This document shows, piece after piece, positions 44,758 to 54,069 of a stretch of 64,000 bases of DNA. A program made the translations under genes and the position numbers. Each line of letters begins with the position of its first letter. Positions within the stretch are counted from its first letter, which is position 1. A model generated the notes under the pieces. That model worked only from the letters and a program-made list of their open reading frames with translations, was not told where the DNA came from and made no database searches. Source of the DNA: Bacillus sp. CH140a_4T. GTDB taxonomy: Bacteria > Bacillota > Bacilli > Bacillales > Bacillaceae_G. The stretch spans positions 744,001 through 808,000 of the forward strand of contig NZ_WBPF01000013.1 in the NCBI RefSeq assembly GCF_008923725.1, written 5' to 3'.

Positions 44758-45642
44758 TTATTTCGCCCTCTCTACAAAGATTTCGTTTAACGTCGGCTCT
44801 AACATTTTAAATTGTCGTAAGGTAACGCCTTGTTCTTGCAATTTTTGTAAAATATTTAGAGCTTCTGCATCATCTTGTACTTGCACATAAAGAAGGCCTT
44901 GTTGCTTTTCATACGATACATGTATAGCCGCTAATCCCTTCTCATTCTCTTCTGTATCTTCAATCGTTAAATTACGGAAACCGTATTCTTTTTTAATATC
45001 GCTTAACTGACCTTTTACAACTGCTTCACCTTTTTTCAAAATACATACATGTTGGCAAAAAGCCTCTACTTGTTCCATACGATGACTTGATAAAATAATC
45101 GTCTTTCCGCTCTGTACTTGTTCTTCAATAATGCTAGCTAACATTCCAGCATTCACTGGATCCAGTCCGCTAAATGGTTCATCTAAAATGAGAAGTTCAG
45201 GATTATGAAGAAGAGCAGCAATTAATTGGATTTTTTGCTGGTTTCCTTTCGAAAGCTCTCCTGCCGTTTTAAATTTATATTCCGGTATTGCTAATCGCTC
45301 TAACCAGTGATCAATAGCAAGATCTACTTCTTTTTTCGTCATTCCTTCTAATCTACCAAAATATCGCAGCTGGTCTATTACTCTACTTTTTGTATATAAA
45401 CCTCTTTCTTCTGGTAAATATCCAATCGTTACTCCGCTAGTCCCAAATGATTTTCCATCCCATGTAATAGAGCCTTCATTAGGCGTTAATAATCCGAGCA
45501 GCATTTTGATTGTCGTTGTTTTCCCTGCACCATTTCGTCCAAGTAATCCTAGCACTTCACCTTTTGGTAACGAAATTTGCAAACTGTTAACTGCTTTTGA
45601 TTCCCCAAATACTTTTGTTAAGTTTTGAATTTGTAAACTCAA
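44758..45642 (-). CDS. ABC exporter ATPase, NatA/YhaQ-like
   Basis: The 294-residue ATPase has Walker A GLLGRNGAGKTT (about 35-46), signature ELSKGNQQKIQLI (about 130-142), Walker B LLILDEPFSGLD and the H-loop SSHRMEQ. The C-terminal extension (about 215-294) is typical of NatA/YhaQ-type drug or ion exporters. TTG at 45642 is the likely start because GGGGAGG lies 8 nt ahead; no ATG is suitably placed. The promoter upstream overlaps paired palindromes, indicating specific repression. Confidence 0.87.
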   Translation of the reverse strand: MSLQIQNLTKVFGESKAVNSLQISLPKGEVLGLLGRNGAGKTTTIKMLLGLLTPNEGSITWDGKSFGTSGVTIGYLPEERGLYTKSRVIDQLRYFGRLEGMTKKEVDLAIDHWLERLAIPEYKFKTAGELSKGNQQKIQLIAALLHNPELLILDEPFSGLDPVNAGMLASIIEEQVQSGKTIILSSHRMEQVEAFCQHVCILKKGEAVVKGQLSDIKKEYGFRNLTIEDTEENEKGLAAIHVSYEKQQGLLYVQVQDDAEALNILQKLQEQGVTLRQFKMLEPTLNEIFVERAK

Positions 45643-45779
45643 AGTGTAAAGCCTCCCCTTTAGTATCATTCATACTCTCTTTCAAAGACTATGTTTATTC
45701 AGGATAAAATATAGCAAAACGCTTTATCCTCTTAGTATGTAATATTATCTTAATCCATCATTTGTTCTATTTAGTTAAA

Positions 45780-45808
45780 ATTGTAAATCGAATCACATAA
45801 TTTGTCAA
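45780..45808 (-). promoter_or_regulatory. ABC exporter operon promoter
   Basis: TTGACA, 17-nt spacer and TACAAT on the minus strand, about 140 nt upstream of the ATPase start. The -35 box is part of a palindrome. Confidence 0.75.
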
Positions 45809-45840
45809 TTATAATTGTCATTAAGACAATTATAATTGTC
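45804..45840. promoter_or_regulatory. Tandem palindromic operators upstream of the ABC exporter
   Basis: GACAATTATAATTGTC (45825-45840) is a perfect 16-bp palindrome. A second copy with one change, GTCAATTATAATTGTC (45804-45819), begins 21 bp away, two helical turns, and overlaps the -35 box. The cognate regulator is not identified; no regulator gene is adjacent. MarR-type repressors are plausible from the half-site. Confidence 0.65.
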
Positions 45841-45984
45841 AAAATAACTTATATTTTTTTACTCATCTTTCTAATATAGGACAAACTACTATATATACAA
45901 AAGACAATATGCAAATGTTCATAAAAAAATTTTATATTTTAATATATAATATAAAATGATTTTCTAACATCAAGGAGGATACAT

Positions 45985-46812
45985 ATGAAAATGAAGAGGG
46001 GTATTACCACTTTATTATCTGTAGCTGTTCTATCTACATCGCTTGTAGCATGTTCAGGAACACAAGAGAAAACTGTGGTGAAAGAAGAGAAGGCAAAATT
46101 AACAGACCAGCAATTAATGGCTGATTTATGGTATCAAACAGCTGGTGAGACGAAAGCACTTTACTACCAAGGATACAATATCGGTCAATTAAAGCTCGAT
46201 GCAATTCTTGCAAAAGGGACAGAGAAAAAACCTGCTATCGTACTGGATTTAGATGAAACTGTTTTAGATAACAGTCCTCATCAAGCAATGAGCGTAAAGA
46301 CAGGAAAAGGCTATCCTTACAAATGGGATGACTGGATTAATAAGGCTGAAGCTGAGGCTCTTCCAGGCGCAATTGATTTCTTAAAATATACCGAGTCTAA
46401 AGGTGTAGATATTTACTACATCTCAAATCGTAAAACGAACCAACTAGATGCAACAATTAAAAATCTTGAGCGTGTAGGTGCTCCTCAAGCAACGAAAGAA
46501 CATATATTACTACAAGATCCGAAAGAAAAAGGAAAAGAAAAACGCCGTGAACTCGTTTCTCAAACACATGATATGGTCTTATTCTTCGGTGATAACTTAT
46601 CTGATTTCACTGGTTTTGATGGGAAATCTGTAAAAGATCGTAATCAAGCAGTAGCAGATTCAAAAGCACAATTTGGTGAGAAATTTATTATTTTCCCTAA
46701 TCCAATGTACGGTGATTGGGAAGGCGCTTTATATGATTATGATTTCAAAAAGTCAGATGCAGAAAAAGATAAAATCCGTCGCGACAACTTAAAATCATTT
46801 GATGCAAAATAA
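45985..46812 (+). CDS. Lipoprotein acid phosphatase, e(P4)/class C type
   Basis: The 275-residue lipoprotein has a lipobox with C23 (SLVACSG) and a HAD-type phosphatase domain with the nucleophile motif LDLDETVLDNS (about 87-97), YYISNRKTNQ and FFGDNLSDF for the other HAD motifs. The e(P4) family dephosphorylates nucleotides outside the membrane, for example NMN or NADP derivatives. RBS AAGGAGG. Single gene followed by a terminator. Confidence 0.92.
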   Translation: MKMKRGITTLLSVAVLSTSLVACSGTQEKTVVKEEKAKLTDQQLMADLWYQTAGETKALYYQGYNIGQLKLDAILAKGTEKKPAIVLDLDETVLDNSPHQAMSVKTGKGYPYKWDDWINKAEAEALPGAIDFLKYTESKGVDIYYISNRKTNQLDATIKNLERVGAPQATKEHILLQDPKEKGKEKRRELVSQTHDMVLFFGDNLSDFTGFDGKSVKDRNQAVADSKAQFGEKFIIFPNPMYGDWEGALYDYDFKKSDAEKDKIRRDNLKSFDAK

Positions 46813-46838
46813 AAGAGGATGGCATTCGCCATCCTCTT
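46811..46838. terminator. Bidirectional terminator between phosphatase and motB
   Basis: AAGAGGATGGC and GCCATCCTCTT form an 11-bp stem with an ATTC loop and flanking A/T tracts. Confidence 0.85.
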
Positions 46839-47627
46839 CTATTTTACTTTCTCTGTTAAAGGCAAGATAAATACTTCCACACGTCTATTCTTTGCCTTTC
46901 CTTCTTGTGTATCGTTTGGAGCAATCGAACGGTATTCTCCGTAACCAATCGCACTAAATTTTTCTGGTTGTAATTCTTTATTTTGCAGTAATACTTGCAT
47001 AAAATTAACTGCCCGCTGCGTACTTAATTCCCAGTTTGACGCAAACTGCGCATTGGCAATAGGGACATTATCCGTATGACCCGATACTGTAATTTCACGA
47101 GGTGACGCTGAAACAAGTAAGCTAGACATCTCTTTTGCAATCCCTAAAGATTCTAATTTCACATCTGCTTTCCCCGAATCAAACAGTATATTCTCTAATA
47201 TTGTCACCATTAATCCCTTTTCAGTTAATTTAGTTTGAAAAGAAGAGGATAATTGTTTTTCATTAATATATTGATCAATCTTTTTTTGTAATGCTTTCAA
47301 TTCATCCATCTCTTTTTTTTCTTTCGCTCTAGCTTCTTCTTGTTTTTTTGCTTGTTCTGCCTCAAGACTACTTGCCGATAACTCTTTCTCTTCATTCGGC
47401 TTTTGATCACTCAAAAATTCTTTATTTCCTGTTCCACCGGCTAATTCACTTCGAAAAGCTACTGCCATCTGTTTGAACTTCGCAGCATCTATACTACTCA
47501 TCGCAAATAACACGATGAACAATGCAAATAACAACGTTAACATATCAGAATAAGGGATTAACCAAGTTTCATCGATATGTTCATCATGTTTTTTCTTCTT
47601 ACGTCTTCTATTTTTTTTACTCCGCAT
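46839..47627 (-). CDS. motB: Flagellar stator protein MotB
   Basis: The 262-residue protein has a basic N-terminus (RSKKNRRRKKKK), one transmembrane helix beginning after the proton-carrying aspartate D28 (WLIPYSDMLTLLFALFIVLFAMS), and a C-terminal OmpA-like peptidoglycan-binding domain (about 130-250, VSGHTDNVPI and NWELSTQRAVNFMQ). ATG at 47627 follows AAAGGGG and overlaps the end of motA by 11 bp. Coupled to motA. Confidence 0.95.
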   Translation of the reverse strand: MRSKKNRRRKKKKHDEHIDETWLIPYSDMLTLLFALFIVLFAMSSIDAAKFKQMAVAFRSELAGGTGNKEFLSDQKPNEEKELSASSLEAEQAKKQEEARAKEKKEMDELKALQKKIDQYINEKQLSSSFQTKLTEKGLMVTILENILFDSGKADVKLESLGIAKEMSSLLVSASPREITVSGHTDNVPIANAQFASNWELSTQRAVNFMQVLLQNKELQPEKFSAIGYGEYRSIAPNDTQEGKAKNRRVEVFILPLTEKVK

Positions 47628-48411
47628 TTTTTTCTGCCCCTTTTTCAAGCTTTTTACGCTCAGTTGCAGAAAGTGCACCTAAAATGCGGTTCTTCATAAT
47701 AAACGGATATGTACCTTCTTGTAACATTAATAAACAATCAATAATTAAACGTTTTTTCTCTAATTCAGCTGCAGATTTTTGCTTTAATTTATTTGCAAAT
47801 GGATGCCATAATACATAACCTGAAAAAATACCAAAAATCGTTGCAATAAACGCACCCGAAATAGCGTGACCTAACTTTTCAATATCAGTTAAATTGCCAA
47901 GTGCAGCTACAAGACCAATAACAGCACCTAAAACCCCTAATGTCGGTGCATATGTACCAGCTTGAGAAAAAATTGCCGCTCCTTTTGCATGCCTTTCTTC
48001 AATTGCTTCTAATTCAGCTTCTAAAATCTGCTCTAAATCTTCTGCGGATACGCCATCAATCACAAATTTCATACCACGCAAAAGAAATTCATCTTGAATT
48101 TTATCTAATTGTTGCTCTAAAGACAAAATACCGTATTTTCTACTTTCTGATGTCCAATGAACAAATAATTCTAGCAACTGTTCATAACTTAAATCTTTTT
48201 TATTAGAACCAAAAAGAACTTTAAATAATTTCGGAACCCTTTTTAGTTGATTCATCGGAAATGCTATACATACTGCAGCAAATGTACCAACAAAAATAAT
48301 TAATGCTGCGGCAGGATTAACTAAGGCCATTACGTCAGCGCCCTTGACGACCATCCCTACTACTACCGCCACTACTCCTAAAATGAGTCCAATAAGTGTT
48401 GCAAAATCCAT
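47617..48411 (-). CDS. motA: Flagellar stator protein MotA
   Basis: The 264-residue membrane protein has four helices and the MotA motifs GAVIGLVAALGNLTD and GAFIATIFGIFSGYVLWHPFANKLK near the C-terminal half. MotA and MotB form the proton channel that drives flagellar rotation. The second ATG (48411) fits the GGAG spacing better than an ATG 6 bp upstream. No other motility gene is adjacent. Confidence 0.94.
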   Translation of the reverse strand: MDFATLIGLILGVVAVVVGMVVKGADVMALVNPAAALIIFVGTFAAVCIAFPMNQLKRVPKLFKVLFGSNKKDLSYEQLLELFVHWTSESRKYGILSLEQQLDKIQDEFLLRGMKFVIDGVSAEDLEQILEAELEAIEERHAKGAAIFSQAGTYAPTLGVLGAVIGLVAALGNLTDIEKLGHAISGAFIATIFGIFSGYVLWHPFANKLKQKSAAELEKKRLIIDCLLMLQEGTYPFIMKNRILGALSATERKKLEKGAEKNAE

Positions 48412-48676
48412 TCCCATTCACTCCTAGTCTATACAAGAAGTTCTTCATTCTCGATAATCGCTACATCTTCTTATATATATATATTACATAAAAAATGAAT
48501 TTCATGAAAGATAAGAAATGAATTATATGAAAAAATACTACAATTTCACACATTTTCTGACATTTTCTTTGCATTTCTATTACGTTATGACTCTTATATT
48601 TCTTTTTCAGTAAACTAGACTTATAATAAAAAACGATACATATTTTATTAAGAAAGGACTGTGATTACAAGGCATC

Positions 48677-49456
48677 ATGAAAAAGATAATCATTATTTCT
48701 GCCACTACTATTGTAATCGGTATCACTTCTTTCGCTTACTTTGGTTCTAAATCACAACTGCAAAATGAGGCGAAAGCTGTCGAAAATCAACAGCATAGTA
48801 ACCACCAAAAAGAAGAGATTCCTGCTTTTCCAAAAGCTGATCATAATGCAAAAAAATTAGACAATGATTTTTCCGTTGTAACAAATCCAGAGTCTAATCT
48901 TGTCTTAGTTAATAAACATCGAAAACTACCAGACGGATACACACCTGAAGACTTAACAAGACCGAACGTACCATTTACTAGTCCAAAAGATAAAGAAAAA
49001 ACACTACTGCGCAAAGATGCTGCAGATGCGCTTGAAAATATGTTTGAAGCGGCAAAGAAAGAAGGGCTTGAACTTACAGCTGTATCTGGTTATCGTTCAT
49101 ACAAACGCCAAAAATCATTACATGATACATATGTTAGACGTCAAGGAAAAGCTGAGGCTGATTCAGTAAGTGCCATTCCTGGTACGAGTGAACATCAAAC
49201 TGGTTTAGCAATGGATATTAGTTCAAAATCTGCTAAATTCCAATTAGAGCCTATTTTCGGAGAGACAGCTGAAGGAAAATGGGTTGCAAAACATGCCCAT
49301 GAATTTGGCTTTGTCATTCGTTATTTAGAAGATAAAACAGAAACAACAGAATATGCATACGAACCGTGGCATTTGCGCTACGTTGGCAATCCATACGCTA
49401 CATACATATATAAACATCATTTAACATTAGAAGAAGCGATGGAAGACAAAAAATAA
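48677..49456 (+). CDS. VanY/LdcB-type D-alanyl-D-alanine (or L,D-) carboxypeptidase
   Basis: The 259-residue protein has an N-terminal signal anchor (about 4-22) and a C-terminal zinc peptidase of the VanY family. Landmarks are SGYRSYKRQ, GTSEHQTGLAMDIS (H and D ligands) and EPWHLRYVG (catalytic Glu and zinc His). It trims peptidoglycan stem peptides outside the membrane. AAAGGACTGTGATTACAAGGC precedes the ATG at uncertain spacing. Confidence 0.9.
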   Translation: MKKIIIISATTIVIGITSFAYFGSKSQLQNEAKAVENQQHSNHQKEEIPAFPKADHNAKKLDNDFSVVTNPESNLVLVNKHRKLPDGYTPEDLTRPNVPFTSPKDKEKTLLRKDAADALENMFEAAKKEGLELTAVSGYRSYKRQKSLHDTYVRRQGKAEADSVSAIPGTSEHQTGLAMDISSKSAKFQLEPIFGETAEGKWVAKHAHEFGFVIRYLEDKTETTEYAYEPWHLRYVGNPYATYIYKHHLTLEEAMEDKK

Positions 49457-49477
49457 GAGAGCAAATTGCTCTCTTAT
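49452..49477. terminator. Terminator between VanY-like gene and ysmA
   Basis: AATAAGAGAGC and GCTCTCTTATT pair with a short AAATT loop and T tract; usable on both strands. Confidence 0.82.
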
Positions 49478-49492
49478 TTTTCTTTCACTCTA

Positions 49493-49939
49493 TCATTGTA
49501 GTAATTTTTTCTTCCACTCTTCAGGCCACGGTTCGCCTCTTCCCGTTTTTTTCGATGCTTGAACCATCATTCCACGACCAACTAAGCAAACTTTTCCTTC
49601 TGCATTCTTCACCATATAATGCAAATCTAAAGAAGAATTCCCAACCGATCCCGCTTTTACATACACCTTCAACTGTTCATCAAAATATATTTGCTTAATA
49701 AAATTACATTGTAAATCTGCAACAACGATCATCGTTTCTGAAGATTCATGTGTCCATTCTTGCATAAATCCAAGTTCTTTAAACAATGCGATACGTGCTT
49801 CTTCAAAGTAGGTAAAGGCAACGACATTATTTACATGCCCAAACATATCTACTTCACCAAAACGAACTTTTACAGGATTGTAAAATGAAAAACCACTTTC
49901 CCATTGCTCAAAGTCTTCGATATAAGAAATCCTCTTCAT
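49493..49939 (-). CDS. ysmA: Acyl-CoA thioesterase family protein YsmA
   Basis: The 148-residue hot-dog fold protein has the 4HBT motif VRFGEVDMFGHVNNVVAFTYFEEARIALFKE with the catalytic aspartate at about residue 32. Substrate is unknown. In B. subtilis ysmA lies between sdhB and gerE, the same side of sdh as here. RBS GGAGAGGG. Confidence 0.88.
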   Translation of the reverse strand: MKRISYIEDFEQWESGFSFYNPVKVRFGEVDMFGHVNNVVAFTYFEEARIALFKELGFMQEWTHESSETMIVVADLQCNFIKQIYFDEQLKVYVKAGSVGNSSLDLHYMVKNAEGKVCLVGRGMMVQASKKTGRGEPWPEEWKKKLLQ

Positions 49940-49998
49940 TGTTCCCTCTCCTTTTCGTCTTCAAAATAAACAGAATAAACAGAAAAATAAAGCTATAA

Positions 49999-50029
49999 AT
50001 ATTGCCTCTTCAACATGAAGAGGCAATAT
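49999..50029 (-). terminator. sdh operon terminator
   Basis: ATATTGCCTCTTCA and TGAAGAGGCAATAT form a perfect 14-bp stem with a 3-nt loop directly after sdhB. Confidence 0.88.
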
Positions 50030-50032
50030 TTA

Positions 50033-50794
50033 TTAATAGTTATTGTCGCTACCAAAGAAATCTTTGAACGATTGAATTGTAGTATCGCGGTTTAATGCTG
50101 CAATTGAAGTTGTTAATGGAATACCCTTTGGACATGATTGCACACAGTTTTGAGAGTTACCACAGTTTGCAAGTCCTCCATCACCCATAATTGCACGTAA
50201 GCGATCTGCTTTATGCATTTCACCTGTTGGATGTGAGTTGAATAAACGAGCTTGTGATAACGGTGCTGGTCCAATAAAGTCAGATTTACTATTTACGTTT
50301 GGACATGATTCTAAGCAAACACCACATGTCATACATTTTGAAAGCTCATAAGCCCATTGACGTTTCTTCTCGGGCATTCTTGGTCCTGGTCCTAAGTCAT
50401 ACGTACCATCAATTGGAATCCAAGCTTTAACACGTTTTAGAGCATTAAACATGCGACTACGGTCAACTTGTAAGTCACGTACAACTGGGAATGTCTTCAT
50501 CGGCTTTAAGCGAATTGGTTGTTCTAACTGGTCAATAAGAGCTGTACATGATTGACGTGGTTTTCCGTTAATCACCATCGAACATGCACCACATACTTCC
50601 TCTAAACAGTTCATATCCCATGCAATCGGAGTCGTTTGATTTCCTTTTGAATCAACAGGATTACGACGAATTTCCATCAGTGCCGAAATAATATTCATAT
50701 TTGGACGATACGGAATTTCAAACTCCTGGTCAAACTCTTGTGCATCTGGTCCATCTTGTCTCGTAACGATGAGGCGGATTGTTTTCTCAGACAT
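50033..50794 (-). CDS. sdhB: Succinate dehydrogenase iron-sulfur subunit
   Basis: The 253-residue subunit carries the three iron-sulfur centres: CLEEVCGACSMVINGKPRQSC for [2Fe-2S], CMTCGVCLESCPN for [4Fe-4S] and CGNSQNCVQSCPKG for the [3Fe-4S] type. It links SdhA to the membrane quinone site. ATG at 50794 follows AAGGGGG. It overlaps the end of sdhA by 8 bp. Confidence 0.97.
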   Translation of the reverse strand: MSEKTIRLIVTRQDGPDAQEFDQEFEIPYRPNMNIISALMEIRRNPVDSKGNQTTPIAWDMNCLEEVCGACSMVINGKPRQSCTALIDQLEQPIRLKPMKTFPVVRDLQVDRSRMFNALKRVKAWIPIDGTYDLGPGPRMPEKKRQWAYELSKCMTCGVCLESCPNVNSKSDFIGPAPLSQARLFNSHPTGEMHKADRLRAIMGDGGLANCGNSQNCVQSCPKGIPLTTSIAALNRDTTIQSFKDFFGSDNNY

Positions 50795-52580
50795 GTTGCT
50801 TATCCCCCTTCTCTTCACCCTTAGCAGCTACATCATGTTTTGAGGAATAGTCACGTTTACGTGGTTTAATTAATGAAACATCCACTTCTTCGTAATGGAA
50901 TGCTGGTGCTTTTCCTTCTCCCTCAAATTTCGCCATCGTAGTTTTTAAGAAGTTTGCATCATCACGATTTGGGAATTCTGGTTTGTAATGTGCTCCTCGG
51001 CTTTCATTACGGTTATATGCGCCAATTGTAATAACACGTGCTAACTCAAACATATTTGCAAGTTGGCGTGTAAATGAAGCACCTTGGTTACTCCATCTCG
51101 CTGTATCGTTAATGTTAATGCGTTTGTAACGCGCCATTAACTCTTCAATTTTCGCATCAGTTTCTAGTAGCTTTTTATTTTCACGAACTACTGTAACGTT
51201 ATCTGTCATCCATTCTCCAAGCTCTTTATGAAGAACATATGCATTTTCGTTACCATCAAGCGTTAAAATATTGTTGAATTTCTCTGTTTCGATTAATTCA
51301 TTTTGCTCATATACAGTAGATGAAACAGCATCAGATGATTTAGAAAGACCTTTCATATACTCAATCGCGTTCGGTCCTGCTACCATACCACCGTAAATTG
51401 CTGATAATAGTGAGTTCGCACCAAGGCGGTTACCACCGTGCATAGAATAATCACACTCACCTGCTGCAAATAAACCTGGTATACTTGTCATCTGCTTATA
51501 ATCAACCCATAGTCCGCCCATTGAATAGTGAACTGCTGGGAAGATTTTCATTGGTAGTTTACGAGGATCATCACCTGTAAACTTCTCATAGATTTCAATA
51601 ATTCCACCAAGTTTAATATCTAGTTCTTTCGGATCTTTATGAGAAAGATCTAAGTACACCATGTTTTCACCGTTAATACCTAGTTTTTGCTCTACGCAAA
51701 CGTCAAAGATTTCACGCGTTGCAATATCACGAGGTACAAGGTTTCCATAAGCCGGATATTTTTCTTCTAGGAAGTACCATGGTTTACCATCTTTATATGT
51801 CCAAACACGGCCACCTTCACCACGTGCAGATTCACTCATAAGACGTAATTTATCGTCTCCAGGAATTGCCGTTGGATGAATTTGAATGAACTCGCCGTTT
51901 GCATAATATGCGCCTTGTTGATATACAGCAGAAGCTGCTGTACCTGTATTAATAATAGAGTTAGTTGATTTTCCAAAGATGATACCAGGGCCCCCTGTTG
52001 CCATAATCACGGCATCAGCTTGGAAACTTTTAATCTCCATTGTTTGTAAGTCTTGTGCAACGATTCCTCGGCACACACCTTCGTCATCAACAACAGCTCG
52101 TAAGAAATCCCAACCTTCATATTTCGTTACAAGTCCTGCTACTTCGTGACGACGTACTTGCTCATCTAATGCGTATAGTAATTGCTGTCCAGTTGTTGCA
52201 CCAGCAAATGCTGTACGGTGATGTTGCGTTCCACCAAAACGACGGAAGTCAAGAAGTCCTTCTTCCGTACGGTTGAACATAACACCCATACGGTCCATTA
52301 AATGAATGATACCAGGTGCTGCTTCACACATTGCTTTAACTGGTGGTTGGTTCGCTAAGAAGTCCCCACCATAAATTGTATCGTCAAAGTGGATCCATGG
52401 AGAATCCCCTTCACCTTTCGTATTTACGGCACCGTTAATTCCACCTTGGGCACATACAGAATGCGAACGTTTTACTGGTACTAAAGAAAACAGTTCAACA
52501 TTTACTCCTGCTTCCGCCGCTTTAATCGTTGCCATTAAGCCAGCCAAGCCACCGCCGACTACTATAAGTTTCCCTTTCAT
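50787..52580 (-). CDS. sdhA: Succinate dehydrogenase flavoprotein subunit
   Basis: The 597-residue FAD subunit oxidises succinate. It has the N-terminal dinucleotide-binding GGGLAGLMATIKAAEAG (about 8-24), the FAD-histidine region SVCAQGGINGA, HPTAIPG, and the active-site stretch HYSMGGLWVDYKQ with GGNRLGANSL. Start MKGKLIVVGGG follows GGAGTGGGAGAG. Second gene of sdhCAB. Confidence 0.98.
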   Translation of the reverse strand: MKGKLIVVGGGLAGLMATIKAAEAGVNVELFSLVPVKRSHSVCAQGGINGAVNTKGEGDSPWIHFDDTIYGGDFLANQPPVKAMCEAAPGIIHLMDRMGVMFNRTEEGLLDFRRFGGTQHHRTAFAGATTGQQLLYALDEQVRRHEVAGLVTKYEGWDFLRAVVDDEGVCRGIVAQDLQTMEIKSFQADAVIMATGGPGIIFGKSTNSIINTGTAASAVYQQGAYYANGEFIQIHPTAIPGDDKLRLMSESARGEGGRVWTYKDGKPWYFLEEKYPAYGNLVPRDIATREIFDVCVEQKLGINGENMVYLDLSHKDPKELDIKLGGIIEIYEKFTGDDPRKLPMKIFPAVHYSMGGLWVDYKQMTSIPGLFAAGECDYSMHGGNRLGANSLLSAIYGGMVAGPNAIEYMKGLSKSSDAVSSTVYEQNELIETEKFNNILTLDGNENAYVLHKELGEWMTDNVTVVRENKKLLETDAKIEELMARYKRININDTARWSNQGASFTRQLANMFELARVITIGAYNRNESRGAHYKPEFPNRDDANFLKTTMAKFEGEGKAPAFHYEEVDVSLIKPRKRDYSSKHDVAAKGEEKGDKQHV

Positions 52581-52593
52581 GCTCTCCCACTCC

Positions 52594-53220
52594 TTACTGG
52601 TTTGCTAGCTGTGGATCGATGAACGCTAATAATGCACTCACACCTACATAAGATAGACCTAAGAAAATAGCTAATGTTACATAAGTAGAGATTCTTTGTG
52701 AACGTGGAGATACTGTAATTCCCCAGCTGATGCAGAATGTCCATAGTCCATTTGCAAAGTGGAAAATTGTTGAAACAACACCGACTAAGTAGAATGCAAA
52801 CATAGCTGGATTGTTTAAAATATCTGCCATCATATCATAGTTTACCTCTTTACCTAACATTGCTTGAATACGAGTTTCCCAGACGTGCCAAGAAATGAAA
52901 ATCAGCGTAACGATACCTGAAATTCTTTGGAAGACGAACATCCAGTTACGGAAATAACCGTAAGAAACCGCATTGTTCTTAGCTGTAAATGCAATATATA
53001 AGCCATATATAGCATGGTACAGTATCGGTAAAAAGATGATGAAAATCTCTAGCGCGTACCGGAATGGAAGGAGCTCCATAAAGCCTGCAGCTTTGTTAAA
53101 AGCCTCTGCTCCTCGTGTTGCAAAGTTGTTTACAATTAAATGTTGCGTCAAAAAGACACCAACCGGGATGACCCCCATTAATGAGTGCCACTTACGAAAC
53201 GTATACTCGCGGCCTTTCAT
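52594..53220 (-). CDS. sdhC: Succinate dehydrogenase cytochrome b558 subunit
   Basis: The 208-residue membrane subunit has five transmembrane helices and conserved histidines for two b haems (FLTQHLIVNN, ISWHVWETR, IFHFANGLW). This single large cytochrome subunit is the Bacillus-type complex II anchor. RBS is GGGGG. First gene of the sdhCAB operon; promoter and a cre-like site lie about 140 bp upstream. Confidence 0.96.
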   Translation of the reverse strand: MKGREYTFRKWHSLMGVIPVGVFLTQHLIVNNFATRGAEAFNKAAGFMELLPFRYALEIFIIFLPILYHAIYGLYIAFTAKNNAVSYGYFRNWMFVFQRISGIVTLIFISWHVWETRIQAMLGKEVNYDMMADILNNPAMFAFYLVGVVSTIFHFANGLWTFCISWGITVSPRSQRISTYVTLAIFLGLSYVGVSALLAFIDPQLANQ

Positions 53221-53354
53221 GTCCCCATTACCCCCCTTGAATGTTTGACTGCTGTTTTCAGATTAGTTTACAACAATAATGTTTTTTCACTATTGGCATA
53301 AGAAAAACTGAAAAAATTATTCGAAATATTTCAGCATAATTTGATACCAAGTTC

Positions 53355-53384
53355 ATTTTACTCCTATTTTTGTCGAAGCGTCAA
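53355..53384 (-). promoter_or_regulatory. sdhC promoter
   Basis: TTGACG, an 18-nt spacer and TAAAAT on the minus strand, about 135 nt before sdhC. It is adjacent to a cre-like site. Confidence 0.65.
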
Positions 53385-53398
53385 GAAAACGTATACAT
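53384..53398 (-). promoter_or_regulatory. cre-like site at the sdh promoter
   Basis: ATGTATACGTTTTCT matches the CcpA consensus WTGNAANCGNWNNCW with one mismatch and touches the -35 box. CcpA could repress sdh during growth on glucose. A one-mismatch match of a short consensus can occur by chance. Confidence 0.4.
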
Positions 53399-53520
53399 AA
53401 TTTGCATATAATTTGCCAATTCTTTTTTCCTTTTTATATATTCAGATTTTCCTAAAGAAAAATCTGTTTTTATAAATGAGAAATGTTATATAATAATCCC
53501 TATAGAAAGAGGGGAATATT

Positions 53521-53970
53521 GTGAGTAAAAATACAATCGATACAACATCTTTAGAAGATGTTTCATTGAACGCCTTCGCTTATGAATTGCTACGTGAAGA
53601 ATTACTACCTGATTTAATCGGTAACGATTTAGATGGTATTTTATACTGGTCCGGTAGAAACCTTGCAAGAAAATATCCACTAGAAACAATTGAAGAAGTC
53701 ATTCAGTTCTTTGAAAAAGCTGGCTGGGGCACTTTAAGCATTATTGAACATAAGCGTCGTGAAATGCAGTTCCAACTTAAAGGCACACTCATTGCTGAAC
53801 GTCAAAAACAAAACAGACATTCTTCTTATCAATTAGAAGCTGGATTCATCGCTGAACAAATTCAAAAGCAACGAAACGTCGTTGCAGAGTCCTACGAAGA
53901 AAAGAAAAAACGTTCAGACTCTATTACATTTCTTGTGAAATGGGATATAAAAGATCTCATTGAAGTGTAG
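53521..53970 (+). CDS. yslB: YslB-type DUF2507 protein
   Basis: The 149-residue cytosolic protein starts with GTG preceded by AAAGAGGGG. It belongs to the Bacillus YslB family (V4R-like/DUF2507 fold: GRNLARKYPLETIEEVIQFFEKAGWGTL at about 49-76). It is divergent from sdhC as in B. subtilis. Function unknown. Confidence 0.85.
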   Translation: MSKNTIDTTSLEDVSLNAFAYELLREELLPDLIGNDLDGILYWSGRNLARKYPLETIEEVIQFFEKAGWGTLSIIEHKRREMQFQLKGTLIAERQKQNRHSSYQLEAGFIAEQIQKQRNVVAESYEEKKKRSDSITFLVKWDIKDLIEV

Positions 53971-53980
53971 CATTATCTAC

Positions 53981-54017
53981 AGTCAACTAGACATATAAGT
54001 TTAGTTGACTTTTTTGT
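53981..54017 (+). terminator. yslB terminator
   Basis: AGTCAACTA and TAGTTGACT pair with a 12-nt loop, followed by TTTTTTGT. Confidence 0.8.
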
Positions 54018-54069
54018 ATTTTCATTCAGTTAGGTTTATTTTAAATCTTCAGAAATTATACCAGGAAAT

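Larger units (their letters stand above)
45643..45984. other. Divergent control region between ABC exporter and phosphatase genes
   Basis: About 340 bp, very AT-rich. It holds the ABC promoter and two 16-bp palindromes (listed separately). An AT-rich stretch with several TATAAT-like boxes precedes the phosphatase RBS. No additional gene was seen. Confidence 0.5.
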
